Assembly (NCBI GenBank): GCA_963667515.2
Contig: CAXXXY010000005.1
Span: 124,001 to 188,000, forward strand
Direction of reading: 5' to 3'
Origin: VYDC01 sp963667515
GTDB lineage: Bacteria > Chloroflexota > Dehalococcoidia > UBA2979
DNA: 64,000 bases
Both the position numbers and the translations under genes were made by a program. A model generated the notes under the pieces. That model was not told where the DNA came from and searched no databases. It worked only from the letters and a program-made list of their open reading frames with translations. How positions within the stretch are numbered: the stretch's first letter is position 1; every line of letters begins with the position of its first letter. Positions 27,459 through 36,801 of this stretch are shown one piece after another.

Positions 27459-30342
27459 CGAGGTCGCCCCACGAGCGGCCCCACTTCTCGTCGAGCTCGA
27501 GCGGCACGGCGAGCTCGATCGAGGGCATGAGCCGCGCCGCGACCGCGCGCACCTCCTCCAGCTCGGCGCGCGGCAGCTCGAAGATCAGCTCGTCGTGCAC
27601 CTGCAGCACCAGCCGCGCCAGCGCGCCCTCGCGCCGCCGCTGCTCCAGCTCCGGGTCGATGCGGTTCATCGCGATCTTGATGATGTCGGCGGCCGTGCCC
27701 TGCGCCGGCATGTTGATGGCGATGCGCTCGGCGGCCTGCCGCTGGTTGTGGTCCTGCGCGCGCAGCGCCGGCACCGCGCGCCGACGCCCCGTCAGCGTCT
27801 CCGCGTAGCCCCGCTCGCGCGCCTCCTCGACGACCTGGTCGCGCCACTCCGCGACCCGCGGGTACGCCTCGAAGTAGGCGCGGATGAACTCTTCCGCCTC
27901 GTCGCGCGGGATGCCCTCGCGCTGCGTCAGGCCGAAGGCCGTAAGGCCGTAGAGCACGCCGAAGTTGAAGACCTTGGCGCGCCGCCGCTGCTCGCGGTCC
28001 ACGTCGTCGGGCGCCACGCCGAACACCCTCGACGCCGTCGCCGCGTGGATGTCGAGGCCGTCGTGGAACGCCTGCCGCAGCGCCTCGTCGCCCGAGAGGT
28101 GCGCCAGGATGCGCAGCTCGATCTGCGAGTAGTCGACGGAGAGGAAGATCGGGTCGTCGCCGCAGTCGCGCGCCACAAAGGCACGACGCACGTCGTTCCC
28201 CATCTCCGTGCGCACCGGGATGTTCTGCAGGTTCGGGTCGTTGGAGGAGAGCCGCCCCGTCGCCGCCGTCACCTGCGAGTAGACGGTGTGCACGCGGCCC
28301 GTGCGCGGGTTCACCTGCCCCGGCAACGTGTCCACGTAGGTGGACTTCAGCTTCGTCAGTTCGCGCCAGCGCAGCACCGCCTCCACCACGGGGTGCACGC
28401 CGCGCAGCACCTCGAGGGCGTTGGCGTCCGTGGTCCAGCCGGTACGCGTCTTGCGCGTCTTGGGCAGCTCCAGCTCCTCGAAGAGGATCTGCGAGAGCTG
28501 CTGCGGCGAGCCGATCTGGAACTCGTGGCCCACCGAGGCGTAGACCTCGCCCTCGGCGGCGGCGACCTCCTGCTCGAGCTGTGCGCCCAGCTCGGCGAGC
28601 ACGCCGACATCGATGGCGACGCCGCGCCGCTCCATCCGCGCCAGCACCGCGATGTGCGGCCGGTCGAGGTCGTCGAAGACCTCGCGCAGGCCGCTCGCGT
28701 CCAGCTCGGGGCCCAGCAGCGCCGGCAGGCGCAACACGGCGTCCGCACGAGGCGCGGCGTAGCCGCAGACGTCGGCGGTCGCCGCCTCGGAGAACGGGAT
28801 CGCCTTGCGCCCCGCGCCCAGCAGCGCCTTGGGCTCGGTCAGCTCGAGGCCCAGCCGATCGAAGGCGAGCCGTGCGAGCGTCATGTTCGCGTCGCCGAGC
28901 AGGTACGCGGCGAGCATCGTGTCGAAGGTGACGCCCTCCGCCTCGACGTGCTCCGGCGACTCGCCGAGCGCGACGAGCCACGCCTTTCCGTTGTGCGCGA
29001 CGCGCTTGATGGCGGGGTCGGCGAGCAGCGGCGCGAGCGCGCCCAGCACCTCCGCCTCGCTGAGCTGTACCAGCGGCGCCTCGGCCTCGGCGTCGCCGTC
29101 ATCGTCCTCGTCCCCCGCGCCGCTGCTCGGTGCCTCGACGTCGAGCGCCATCGCGGACTGCCCACCGCCCGCCGCGACCTCGGCCGCTGCGGCCTCGCGG
29201 GTGCGCCCGTGGCCGAAGGGGACGTACCAGCCCGTGCCCTCGGCGGTGGAGACGGCCGCGCCGACCAGCGCGTCGGCCGCGCGCATCGGGTGCTCCTCGT
29301 CGGCGACCAGCTCGAGCGCGAGCCGGCCCGCCGCGCGCACCTCGGCGACCAGCTCGTCGAGCTCGGCGGCCGTCGTCGCGAGACGGTAGTGGCCCTCCAC
29401 CTGGGTGTGCGCGGCCTCCACCATCGCGGCGGGGCTGCCCGCGGCGTCGACGGGCTCGGGCAGCCGAGCGAGCAGCGTGCGGAACTCCAGCTCGCGGAAG
29501 AGCTCGATCACGCGCTCGCGGTCGTAGCCGCCCCAGCGCGCCTGTTCGAGATCGAGCGTGACGCCGGGCACCTCCTCGACGATCGTCGCAAGGCGCTTCG
29601 ACAGCTCGGCCTCGTCGCGGCCGGCGGTCAGCGCCTTCTGAGCGCGCGGGGGCGTGACCTCGTCCAGGTGCGCGTAGACCTCCTCGATCGGCCCCCAGCT
29701 CTCGATGAGCGCCTTCGCGCCTTTCTCGCCGATGCCGCGCACCCCGGGGATGTTGTCGGAGCTGTCGCCGACGAGCGCCTTGTAGTCGACCACCAGCCGC
29801 GGCTCGAAGCCGAAGCGCTCGCGCACCTTCTCCTCGTCGTAGAAGACGTAGTCGCGCTGGTAGGGCCGGTACATGTAGACGCGCACGCCGGGCCGCACGA
29901 GCTGCAGCATGTCGTTGTCGAGCGTGACGATGACGGTGTCGACGCCGGCCTCGACGGCCTGCGCCGCCAGCGTGCCCAGCACGTCGTCGGCCTCGTAGCC
30001 GACCGCCTCCATGCGCGGGACGGCGATCGCCTCCAGCAGCTCGGCGACGCGGGCGATCTGCGGGTGCAGGTCGTCGGGCGTGGGCTCGCGATTCGCCTTG
30101 TAGCGCTCGTCCTCCTGCTTGCGGAAGGTCTCCTCCGAGGCGTCCCACGCCGCGATCACGTGCGTGGGCCGCAGCTCGTTCAGCACAGCGAGCAGCGAGT
30201 TCGCGTAGCCGTAGACGGCCCACACGGGCTCGCCGGTGCGGCCCACGGTGAGCGTGTCGCGCATCGCGAAGTAGGAGCGGAAGATGATCCCGTGCGAGTC
30301 GAGGATGACGAGCAGCGGCGGGCGGTGGGCGGGCTTCGGCAC
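27421..30342 (-). CDS. polA: DNA polymerase I
   Basis: Gap-filling repair polymerase, 973 residues. A 5'-nuclease domain (about 1-295; YEADDVLGTLA, DYKALVGDSSDNIPGVRGIG), a middle 3'-5' exonuclease-like domain, and the polymerase domain with ATGRLSSNDPNLQNIP, motif A DYSQIELRILAH and motif C VHDEL. In the middle domain the first acidic pair (DxE) is not found (the region reads RLALELVADEEHP) while later acids (FDTMLAAYLL, YAAPRADAV) remain, so proofreading is probably lost. The last residues (ERSARP) and TAG come from repeat copy B. Confidence 0.96.
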   Translation of the reverse strand: MPKPAHRPPLLVILDSHGIIFRSYFAMRDTLTVGRTGEPVWAVYGYANSLLAVLNELRPTHVIAAWDASEETFRKQEDERYKANREPTPDDLHPQIARVAELLEAIAVPRMEAVGYEADDVLGTLAAQAVEAGVDTVIVTLDNDMLQLVRPGVRVYMYRPYQRDYVFYDEEKVRERFGFEPRLVVDYKALVGDSSDNIPGVRGIGEKGAKALIESWGPIEEVYAHLDEVTPPRAQKALTAGRDEAELSKRLATIVEEVPGVTLDLEQARWGGYDRERVIELFRELEFRTLLARLPEPVDAAGSPAAMVEAAHTQVEGHYRLATTAAELDELVAEVRAAGRLALELVADEEHPMRAADALVGAAVSTAEGTGWYVPFGHGRTREAAAAEVAAGGGQSAMALDVEAPSSGAGDEDDDGDAEAEAPLVQLSEAEVLGALAPLLADPAIKRVAHNGKAWLVALGESPEHVEAEGVTFDTMLAAYLLGDANMTLARLAFDRLGLELTEPKALLGAGRKAIPFSEAATADVCGYAAPRADAVLRLPALLGPELDASGLREVFDDLDRPHIAVLARMERRGVAIDVGVLAELGAQLEQEVAAAEGEVYASVGHEFQIGSPQQLSQILFEELELPKTRKTRTGWTTDANALEVLRGVHPVVEAVLRWRELTKLKSTYVDTLPGQVNPRTGRVHTVYSQVTAATGRLSSNDPNLQNIPVRTEMGNDVRRAFVARDCGDDPIFLSVDYSQIELRILAHLSGDEALRQAFHDGLDIHAATASRVFGVAPDDVDREQRRRAKVFNFGVLYGLTAFGLTQREGIPRDEAEEFIRAYFEAYPRVAEWRDQVVEEARERGYAETLTGRRRAVPALRAQDHNQRQAAERIAINMPAQGTAADIIKIAMNRIDPELEQRRREGALARLVLQVHDELIFELPRAELEEVRAVAARLMPSIELAVPLELDEKWGRSWGDLASVPLDERSARP

Positions 30343-30349
30343 GGGCGTC

Positions 30350-30355
30350 AGTATA
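30350..30355 (-). promoter_or_regulatory. Candidate -10 box of polA
   Basis: TATACT on the minus strand ends seven bases before the polA GTG, leaving no room for a ribosome site; a leaderless start is likely. A divergent TACGAT at 30416-30421 faces the plus-strand gene downstream. Confidence 0.45.
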
Positions 30356-30548
30356 TCGGGGCGCCCGCGGCCGCAGCCGGGCGCTTCCCCCGATCAGCGC
30401 GCGCGGGCCACCCGCTACGATCGCCGTGTGTGCCACCCCCGCCTTCGCCGTGCCCGCCACTCGCACGCGTCGAGCTGAGCTCGCGCCCGCCGCACTCGCG
30501 GTCGCCGCGGCGCGCGCCTCTGGACCGCGCCACTCGGAGCGCGCCCCG

Positions 30549-31202
30549 GTGAGCGGCGTGCTCCACCTCATCGTCGGGAGCCTGCCGGCCGGCGCCGAGC
30601 AGGACGCGCGGCTCGCCGCGGCGCTCGACCTCGGCGGCGCGCTGGCAGGCGCGCCGGGCGTGCGCGCGGCGCTGCTGGGGCGCTCCGCCGAGCACGTCGT
30701 CGCCGCCTGCTGGCTGGACGGCCCGGCCGCGCTCGATCCGTTCGCCGAGTCCGCGCCGCACATGGCCTTCGTGATGCGCGGACTCGCGCCGCTGGTGCGC
30801 GGCATGTGGAGCGCCTCCGTCGCGACCGACGCGCCGCTGCCCGCCGGCGGCGCCGACCCGGCCGACCTCGACGACCTGGACGCCGTCGCCGCGCTGTGGG
30901 CGCTCGCCGTCCCGGAGCGCGCCGGCGTCTACGAGTGGGAGGTGCGCAGCCTGCTCGACGGCATCGCGGCGCTGCCCGGCCGCGCCGTCACCGGGCCGAC
31001 CGTCGAGGAGCGCGAGCGCTTCCGCGCGGGCGGCGTCGTCGCGCTGCGCGCGGACGAGCTCGCGCCGTTCCAGCAGGCGCTCGAGGCGGCGCGCGCCGGC
31101 TGGCCCGCCTTCGCCACCGAGCTCGAGGAGGCGCTCGTCCCGGTGCTCCCCGCTCCGGGCGCGAGCGGCGCCGAGAGCGCGCACGAGGGGCAGCGCCCGT
31201 GA
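30549..31202 (+). CDS. Uncharacterised protein, possibly with a dimeric alpha/beta-barrel N-terminus
   Basis: 217 residues from the GTG at 30549; the frame is open earlier but that part is low-complexity. Residues 1-90 (VLHLIVGSLPAG ... PGVRAALLGRS ... CWLDGPAALDPFAESAPHM) resemble the ABM/ferredoxin-like fold only loosely. A central Asp-rich linker and an Ala-rich helical half follow. No catalytic motif was recognised. It overlaps the nuclease gene by GTGA and so probably shares a transcript. Confidence 0.6.
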   Translation: MSGVLHLIVGSLPAGAEQDARLAAALDLGGALAGAPGVRAALLGRSAEHVVAACWLDGPAALDPFAESAPHMAFVMRGLAPLVRGMWSASVATDAPLPAGGADPADLDDLDAVAALWALAVPERAGVYEWEVRSLLDGIAALPGRAVTGPTVEERERFRAGGVVALRADELAPFQQALEAARAGWPAFATELEEALVPVLPAPGASGAESAHEGQRP

Positions 31203-31825
31203 GCGCGCAACCGCCCGCCCCCACACCACGAAGGCGTCGCGCCCGCCCGCTCGCGAGGCCCGACAGCTACAACGTGCCCGCCCGCCGCCGGCGCCTGAAC
31301 CGCGCGATGGCGCTGATCGGCGCGCTCATCGTGCTCTCGGTGGTCGGCACGCGGCTGCTCGCACGCAACGACGCGGAGCAGGACGCGCCGCTGCGGGAGA
31401 CGCTGTTCGGCTGGGAGTACGCCGCGGGCCCCGACGCGCTCACCCCCGTGAACGTGGCGCGCGTCATCGACGGCGACACGCTGGAGGTCCGCGCGGGCGG
31501 CGAGCTGCTGCGCGTGCGGCTCTTCGGCGTCGACGCCCCCGAGCGCGGCGAGGCCTGCGCGGCCGTCGCGGCGGAGCGGCTGCGGCGGCTGGCGGGCGGG
31601 CACGTGCGGCTGCTGCACGACGAGCGGCTGACCGACGAGGGCGGCCGCGAGCTGCGCTACGTCTTCACACCCGAGGGCATCTCGATCGATGCGCAGCTCG
31701 TCGTCGAGGGGCTGGCCAGCGCGTGGCGCCGCGACGGCGCGCTGCGCGACGCCCTCGTCGCCCTCGAGGAGGACGCCGCCACCCCGGCCTGCCTCGCGAC
31801 CGGGAGCACGCCCACGCGCGCGTGA
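31199..31825 (+). CDS. Membrane-anchored thermonuclease (SNase-like)
   Basis: 208 residues: a basic N-terminus, one membrane helix (about 38-55, ALIGALIVLSVVGT) and an SNase domain. The family core is intact: VARVIDGDTLEVRAGGELLRVRLFGVDAPE holds the calcium-site acids and first arginine, and RELRYVFTPEGISIDAQLVVEGLA the later part. Predicted to act outside the membrane on DNA or RNA. GTGA overlap with the unknown gene before it. Confidence 0.85.
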   Translation: MSAQPPAPTPRRRRARPLARPDSYNVPARRRRLNRAMALIGALIVLSVVGTRLLARNDAEQDAPLRETLFGWEYAAGPDALTPVNVARVIDGDTLEVRAGGELLRVRLFGVDAPERGEACAAVAAERLRRLAGGHVRLLHDERLTDEGGRELRYVFTPEGISIDAQLVVEGLASAWRRDGALRDALVALEEDAATPACLATGSTPTRA

Positions 31826-31859
31826 CGTCGGCGCCGCCGCTGCGAGGCGCCGGACGCTG

Positions 31860-32618
31860 CTAGGGCGAGCTGCTGCCCTTGTCGAGGGAGAGCAGCCGAA
31901 AGATCTGCTCGCCGTTGTCCCACTGCACCAGCGGATGCGGCGGGTCGATGCCGATCCAGGCGACGCGCGTCGCGCGGCCGCTGCGCACCTGCAGCCGCCA
32001 CGTCTCGTACGTGCCGGCGGGCACCTCGATGCGCTCCTGCTGCACCACGGTCGCGCGCACCGTGATCTGGTTGCGGCTCACCGCGCTCACGGAGACGTAG
32101 CGCGCGTCGTACTCCTCGTCGAGGGGGAGCGTGCGCCAGAGCCACAGCGCGCTCTCGTTGTCGTAGGCGTTCTCGCGCAGCCGCAGCTCGCGCTCATCAG
32201 CGTCGCCGTCAGCCTGGACGCGTCGGAGCAGGACTGAGGAGCGGTCGGCGACGTAGGCGGCGTACCAGCGCTCGACCTCGTCGCCCTGCGTCGCCTCGCG
32301 GCTGCTCGACGTGGGGGCCAGCGTGCTAGCGAGCGCCACCACCTGCGAGGCGTCGAACACATCGTCCTCGGCGGCACCCGCGGCGATGTAACGCTGCACC
32401 AGTAGCCACGCGCCGTCCCCGCAGGTGGCCTCGAGCGTCCCCGTCGCCACCGGAGTGCCGTCGATCTCCTCCAGCGCGTAGCGCGCGCTCTCGCCACAGC
32501 CGAAGGCGACGCGCTGCGGGACGGCGTCGACATTGTCGCCGCCGCTCGTCGCCGAGCAGGCCGCCGCGAGCGCGACGAGCAGCAGCGCGCCCGCGAGGAC
32601 AGCGAGGCGGCCCGTCAC
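31860..32618 (-). CDS. Lipoprotein, DUF3108-like
   Basis: 252 residues. A lipoprotein signal (LAVLAGALLLVALAAACS) gives lipidation at the Cys. The body resembles DUF3108-type beta proteins: QERIEVPAGTYETWRLQVRSG followed by AWIGIDPPHPLVQWDNGEQIFRLL. Role unknown; outer-surface location likely. The GTG start overlaps the threonine aldolase stop (GTGA), which sets the start. Confidence 0.75.
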   Translation of the reverse strand: MTGRLAVLAGALLLVALAAACSATSGGDNVDAVPQRVAFGCGESARYALEEIDGTPVATGTLEATCGDGAWLLVQRYIAAGAAEDDVFDASQVVALASTLAPTSSSREATQGDEVERWYAAYVADRSSVLLRRVQADGDADERELRLRENAYDNESALWLWRTLPLDEEYDARYVSVSAVSRNQITVRATVVQQERIEVPAGTYETWRLQVRSGRATRVAWIGIDPPHPLVQWDNGEQIFRLLSLDKGSSSP

Positions 32619-33649
32619 TCGCACGGCGCCACCGAGACGCTCTCCAGCACGCGCCGCGTGCGCACGAGCGCCTCCTCGACGTCCTCCGTCGAGACATCGA
32701 GGTGCGTGGCCATCCGCAGCCGCCGCGGCGCCGTGCCCGAGACGAGCACCCCCGCCGCGACGAGCGCGCTGCGGAGCGCCTGCGGGTCGGCGCCGTCGTA
32801 CTCGACGAAGACGAGGTTGCTCTCGACGGCCGCGGTGTCGAGGTGCAGGCCGGGGAGCAGGGCGAGCCCCTCGGCGAGGCGCCGGGCGTGGGCGTGATCC
32901 TCGGCAAGCCGCTCGACGTTGTGCTCCAGCGCGTAGAGCGCCGCCGCCGCGATCACCCCCGACTGCCGCATCCCCCCGCCGAGCTGCCGGCGGACGCCGC
33001 GCGCGCGCTCCATCAGCTCGCGCGGGCCGCACAGCACGGAGCCGACCGGCGCGCCCAGCCCCTTCGAGAAGCAGAACGAGACGGTGTCGGCCTCGGCAAC
33101 GAGAGTGGCGGCGTCCGTCTCCAGCGCGGCGGCGGCGTTGAAGATGCGCGCGCCGTCGATGTGCACGCGGGCGCCGGCCGCCCGCGCCGCCGCCGCGACC
33201 TCGCGGGTGTGGGTGAGCCGGACGGCCGCGCCGCCGCAGCGGTTGTGCGTGTTCTCCAGGCAGACCAGCGCGGCGCCGCCGTCGATCGCGGCGTCGAGCG
33301 CCTCCAGCTCCAGCCGGCCGCGCGCGTCGTTCGGCACGACGGCGAGGTGGATGCCGCCCAGCGCGGGCGCGCCCAGCCTCTCGTGGTGGACGATGTGCGA
33401 CTCGGAGCCGACCACCGCCTGCTCGCCGCGGCCGCAGTGGAGCAGCAGCGCGATCAGGTTCGCCATCGTGCCGCTGGGCACGTAGAGCGCCGCCTCCTTG
33501 CCGACGCGGTCGGCGGCGGCGCGCTCCAGCGCCTGCACGGTGGGGTCGTCGCCGAGCACGTCGTCGCCGACCTCGGCGTCGGCCATCGCGCGACGCATCG
33601 CGGGCGAGGGGCGCGTGACGGTGTCGGAGCGCAGATCGATGACCCGCAG
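32615..33649 (-). CDS. ltaE: Low-specificity L-threonine aldolase
   Basis: PLP enzyme splitting threonine into glycine and acetaldehyde; 344 residues. The true N-terminus IDLRSDTVTRPSPAMRRAM lies upstream of the first ATG; the in-frame start is a CTG at 33649 with GGAGG eight bases before it, an unusual start codon. Other motifs: EVGDDVLGDDPTVQALE, PSGTMAN, VHIDGARIFNAA and the PLP lysine in FSKGLGAPVGS. Confidence 0.92.
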   Translation of the reverse strand: MRVIDLRSDTVTRPSPAMRRAMADAEVGDDVLGDDPTVQALERAAADRVGKEAALYVPSGTMANLIALLLHCGRGEQAVVGSESHIVHHERLGAPALGGIHLAVVPNDARGRLELEALDAAIDGGAALVCLENTHNRCGGAAVRLTHTREVAAAARAAGARVHIDGARIFNAAAALETDAATLVAEADTVSFCFSKGLGAPVGSVLCGPRELMERARGVRRQLGGGMRQSGVIAAAALYALEHNVERLAEDHAHARRLAEGLALLPGLHLDTAAVESNLVFVEYDGADPQALRSALVAAGVLVSGTAPRRLRMATHLDVSTEDVEEALVRTRRVLESVSVAPCE

Positions 33650-33820
33650 GGGACGGCCCTCCGCAACGTGGCCCGTCGAGCAGGGACGACGGCGCCGCCG
33701 AGCGTAGCAGAGCGCCCGCGCACGATCGCCCCGTGCAGGCGGAGCCGGAGGCGAGGCGGGCGACGACCGCAGGGGGCACAGACGGAGGAGCGGGGAGAGC
33801 GGACAGCGACGAGGCCGGGG

Positions 33821-34276
33821 CTACGGGGAGGCGGTCGCGCTCTCCCACAGCGTCTCGTAGCCCTCGCCGCCGCGGATCGCGGCGACGAGGTCGATGCGCT
33901 CGGCACGGAGCGCGCCCTGGAAGGCGCGCTCGCACTCGGCGGCGAGCTCCGGCCCGCCCTCCTCGACGAGGCGCCGCTCGATGTGCTCCCACAGCCCCAT
34001 CTCGCGCATCATCTGCACGCGCCGCGGCCACTCGAAGACCGTGATCTGCTCGGGCAGCCCCAGGTCGGGGCGCTCGCGGCGGAGGTAGCGGTAGCGCTCC
34101 TCGGCGGAGTGCACGCGCGGCACCAGCCGGATGAAGGGGCGGTCGGTCGGGCAGGTGCGCGCGTCGACGAGGAGCCGCTGATCGATGAGGCCGAAGCGGA
34201 CGACGAAGACATCCGCTTCGCGGATCACGCCGACGATGGCGTCCATGTCGATGCCGAACTCGCGGTCCACGGCCAC
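33821..34276 (-). CDS. Conserved-looking hypothetical protein
   Basis: About 152 residues from a GTG (VAVDREFGIDMDAIV); an ATG 35 codons upstream gives a low-complexity extension, so the start is uncertain. The body is well mixed in composition (VFVVRFGLIDQRLLVDART, ITVFEWPRRVQMMREMGLWEHIERRL), unlike shadow frames. No family or catalytic motif recognised. Predicted soluble. It lies between threonine aldolase and the ccdA-like gene, all on the minus strand. Confidence 0.65.
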   Translation of the reverse strand: MAVDREFGIDMDAIVGVIREADVFVVRFGLIDQRLLVDARTCPTDRPFIRLVPRVHSAEERYRYLRRERPDLGLPEQITVFEWPRRVQMMREMGLWEHIERRLVEEGGPELAAECERAFQGALRAERIDLVAAIRGGEGYETLWESATASP

Positions 34277-34421
34277 CCCGCCCCGCGCCGGTCGCCCGGC
34301 GCTTCGACCCCCGCCGAGGGTCGCCTCGATTGTAGGGGGGGGGCCGTCGGCGCGGCAACGCCGCGCGGCACGCGGCCCCACCGGGCGGCTCGCAGCTCAC
34401 GCTGCCCCTCGCGCCGGAGGG

Positions 34422-35259
34422 CTAGACCTCGACGGGGAGCTGGTAGGTGCGATCGAGGTAGGGGATGTGCACCAGGCCGCTCATCTGCAGCCCGAAGGCG
34501 ATGAGCACCACGCCGCCGATCTGCGTCAGCGTGTCGAGCGAGTCCTGCACCAGCGTGCCGACGAAGCCGACCGAGGCGCCGACGATGGCGAAGACGATGG
34601 TGAACCCGATGACGAAGGCGACCGAGTGGCCGAAGACGCGCCGCCGGTCGGCCTTCGCGTCGCCGGTCCCGAAGACGGCCTCGCCCGCGAGGTTCGCGAG
34701 ATAGGCCGGCCACCAGCGGCAGCACGCACGGCGAGAGGAAGGAGACGAGTCCGCCGAAGAAGGCGATCATCGGCCCGGCCGCGCCGTCGATGGCCGGTCG
34801 AGAGATCCTGCTCGGCGCCCTCGGTGGAGCTGAAGAGGAAGCCGAAGCTCTGGAAGTAGTTGTTGAGGCGCCCGAACTCGCCCAGCAGCATCAGCGTCCC
34901 GACGCCGATGAAGAGCGCGCCCGAGACGATCATGATGCGCCCCATGTAGGGGTAGATGGCGCGGATGCGCGGGGCGAACCAGCCGAAAAAGAGCCCGAAG
35001 GCGAGGAACCACACGCCGAGGGCCCAGCGCGTAGAAGGTGAGCAGCAGCGCGCCCTGGCCGGCCGTGCCCGCTGGTGGCCGCCAGCGTCAGCACCACGCC
35101 GAGGATCGGCCCGATGCAGGGCGACCACGCCACCGAGAACGCCGAGCCGATCAGGAACGAGCGCGCGTAGCCCTTGCGCTGCTCGGGCGGGCCCGCGGAC
35201 GGGCTCTCGCTCGGCCCGCCGGCTCCCGGGATCGCGGTGGGTGGCGACTGGACGGCCAT
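34422..35259 (-). pseudogene. ccdA: CcdA-like thiol-disulfide transporter, halves swapped and frameshifted
   Basis: Reading from the ATG at 35259 (GGGAG upstream): first the usual C-terminal half (SFLIGSAFSVAWSPCIGPILG ... RLNNYFQ), a short linker, then the usual N-terminal half (IAFFGGLVSFLSPCVLPL ... HIPYLDRTYQLPVEV) and stop. Four extra single bases, near 35074, 35021, 34795 and 34715, break the frame; removing them restores one protein of about 275 residues. Each half keeps its Pro-Cys redox helix. CcdA proteins pass electrons across the membrane for cytochrome c maturation. Either a damaged permuted gene or an assembly problem. Confidence 0.75.
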
Positions 35260-35311
35260 GCTGCGCTCCCTTCGCGTGCTCCCTGCCCGCGCCTCCAGTA
35301 TCGAGCCTAGC

Positions 35312-36360
35312 TGTAGTTCCCACGTGGTTGTTGACAGGATGAGGGGCCTCGCCCGCTGCTGTGTGTGACAGCACGGCAGTAGCGAGGAGAGGACACCCTC
35401 ATGGCCCATCGTAACGCGCGGCTGACGCCGCTGACCCGACTCGAACTCGTGCGGGAAGTGGACGCCGGCTGGCCCCAGGCTGAGGTCGCTCGCCACTTCC
35501 GCGTCTCCCGCCACACCGTTGCCAAGTGGCTGGGGCGCTTCCGGACGGAGGGAGCGGCAGGGCTCGAGGACCGCAGCTCCGCCCCGCGCGCGCATCCCCG
35601 GCGCACGCCGCCCGAGCTGGAGCGACGCATCTGCGCCGTGCGACGCACGCAGGGATTCGGGCCGCATCGCATCCAGTGGGCGCTCGGGGTCGCCCGCTCC
35701 ACGGTCTACGCCGTGCTGCGGCGCCGCGGCCTCAACCGGCTCGACCGCCTGCACCGCGTCACCCGGGAGCCGGTCCGCTACGAGCACGACGCCCCCGGCG
35801 ACCTGCTGCATCTCGACGTGAAGAAGCTCGGGCGCGTCCCCGAGGGCGGCGGCAAGCGAATGGCGCCTGGCTTCGCCGAGACGCGCTCCGGGCCGCATTC
35901 GCGGCGTTCGCTGGGGCTGGAGTACCTACACGTCGCCGTCGACGACCACAGCCGTTACGCCTACGTCTCCGTCCTGCCCGACGAGCGTGGCGCGAGCTGC
36001 GCCGCCTTCCTCGAGCAGGCGCTCGCGGCCTTCCGCCGGCGTGGCGTGCGCGTGCGCCGGGTCCTGACCGACAACGCGAAGGCCTACACCGTCGCCCGCA
36101 GCTTCCACGGCGCCGCCGCCGCCGCAGACGTGCGGCTGTCGCACACGCGGCCCTACCGCCCGCAGACGAACGGCAAAGCCGAGCGTTTCATCCAGATCCT
36201 GCAGAACGAGTGGGCCTACGCCCGCCCCTACCGCTCCAACGCCGAGCGGCTGCGCCAGCTCCCACGCTGGCTCTACCGCTACAATCACCGCCGACCGCAC
36301 GGCGGCGTCGGCGGGGCCGTCCCCGCCTCCCGCCTGTGAACAACCTTCCTGGGTAGTACA
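35312..36360 (+). mobile_element. IS481-family insertion sequence, copy 1
   Basis: 1049 bp. Imperfect terminal inverted repeats of about 28 bp start TGTA...CCCA and end ...TACA. The left repeat lacks one base relative to the other copies (CACGTGG against CACGTAGG). Flanked by an exact six-base target duplication CCTAGC (35306-35311 and 36361-36366). It lies 52 bases upstream of the ccdA-like gene and may separate it from its promoter. Confidence 0.93.
35401..36339 (+). CDS. IS481-family transposase (copy 1)
   Basis: 312-residue DDE transposase. N-terminal helix-turn-helix (QAEVARHFRVSRHTVAKWLGRF), then the rve-type catalytic core with acids in LLHLDVKKLG, VLTDNAKAY and NGKAERFIQ. It differs from copy 2 at residue 51 (Thr for Ala) and near the C-terminus. 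Intact and probably active. The ATG follows GAGGAGAGG. Confidence 0.94.
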   Translation: MAHRNARLTPLTRLELVREVDAGWPQAEVARHFRVSRHTVAKWLGRFRTEGAAGLEDRSSAPRAHPRRTPPELERRICAVRRTQGFGPHRIQWALGVARSTVYAVLRRRGLNRLDRLHRVTREPVRYEHDAPGDLLHLDVKKLGRVPEGGGKRMAPGFAETRSGPHSRRSLGLEYLHVAVDDHSRYAYVSVLPDERGASCAAFLEQALAAFRRRGVRVRRVLTDNAKAYTVARSFHGAAAAADVRLSHTRPYRPQTNGKAERFIQILQNEWAYARPYRSNAERLRQLPRWLYRYNHRRPHGGVGGAVPASRL

Positions 36361-36487
36361 CCTAGCGCACCGCCGCGGCAGCACCGTGACACCGCTCACC
36401 GGTTTGCCCGCGCGACGCGTCGACCCGCCTGAGCGCGCGCCCTTCGAACGCCCGCGCGGACCGCGCCGGAGCCTCGCGCCGCGGCGG

Positions 36488-36694
36488 CTACTCCTCGACG
36501 CCGAGGAGGCGGCGGCGCGCCTGGTCGTAGCGCTCCTTGGCGCTCGCCTCGCGGTTGAGCAGGCCCTTCAGCTGATCGGGGCGCAGTCGCTCTCCGTCCA
36601 GCAGCACTGCGTGCAGCCGCTCGAGCTGGGCCTGCCAGCCCTCGTACGCCGCGCGGTAGGCCGCGCGCGGGTCGTCGACCGCCTCGTTCGTCAT
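36488..36694 (-). CDS. Small hypothetical protein
   Basis: 68 residues (MTNEAVDDPRAAYRAAYEGW ...), charged and helical, likely coiled (LKGLLNREASAKERYDQARRRLLG). An ATG nine codons upstream is possible. Base use matches neighbouring genes. No family recognised. Stands alone between the IS and a plus-strand reductase. Confidence 0.6.
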   Translation of the reverse strand: MTNEAVDDPRAAYRAAYEGWQAQLERLHAVLLDGERLRPDQLKGLLNREASAKERYDQARRRLLGVEE

Positions 36695-36801
36695 GCGCCC
36701 GATCCTAGCGTGTGCCGTCACGCGCCGGCTCGGCAGGCGTCGCGCACTGGCGCGGCCCCGGGTAGCCTGCGCGTCGTGCAGCAGGCGATGGGGGAGGCGC
36801 C

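Noticed and set aside
26452..30552. A 1366-codon plus-strand open frame opposite fpg and polA
   Set aside because: Low-complexity Arg/His/Ala text with no motif, antisense to two well-conserved genes.
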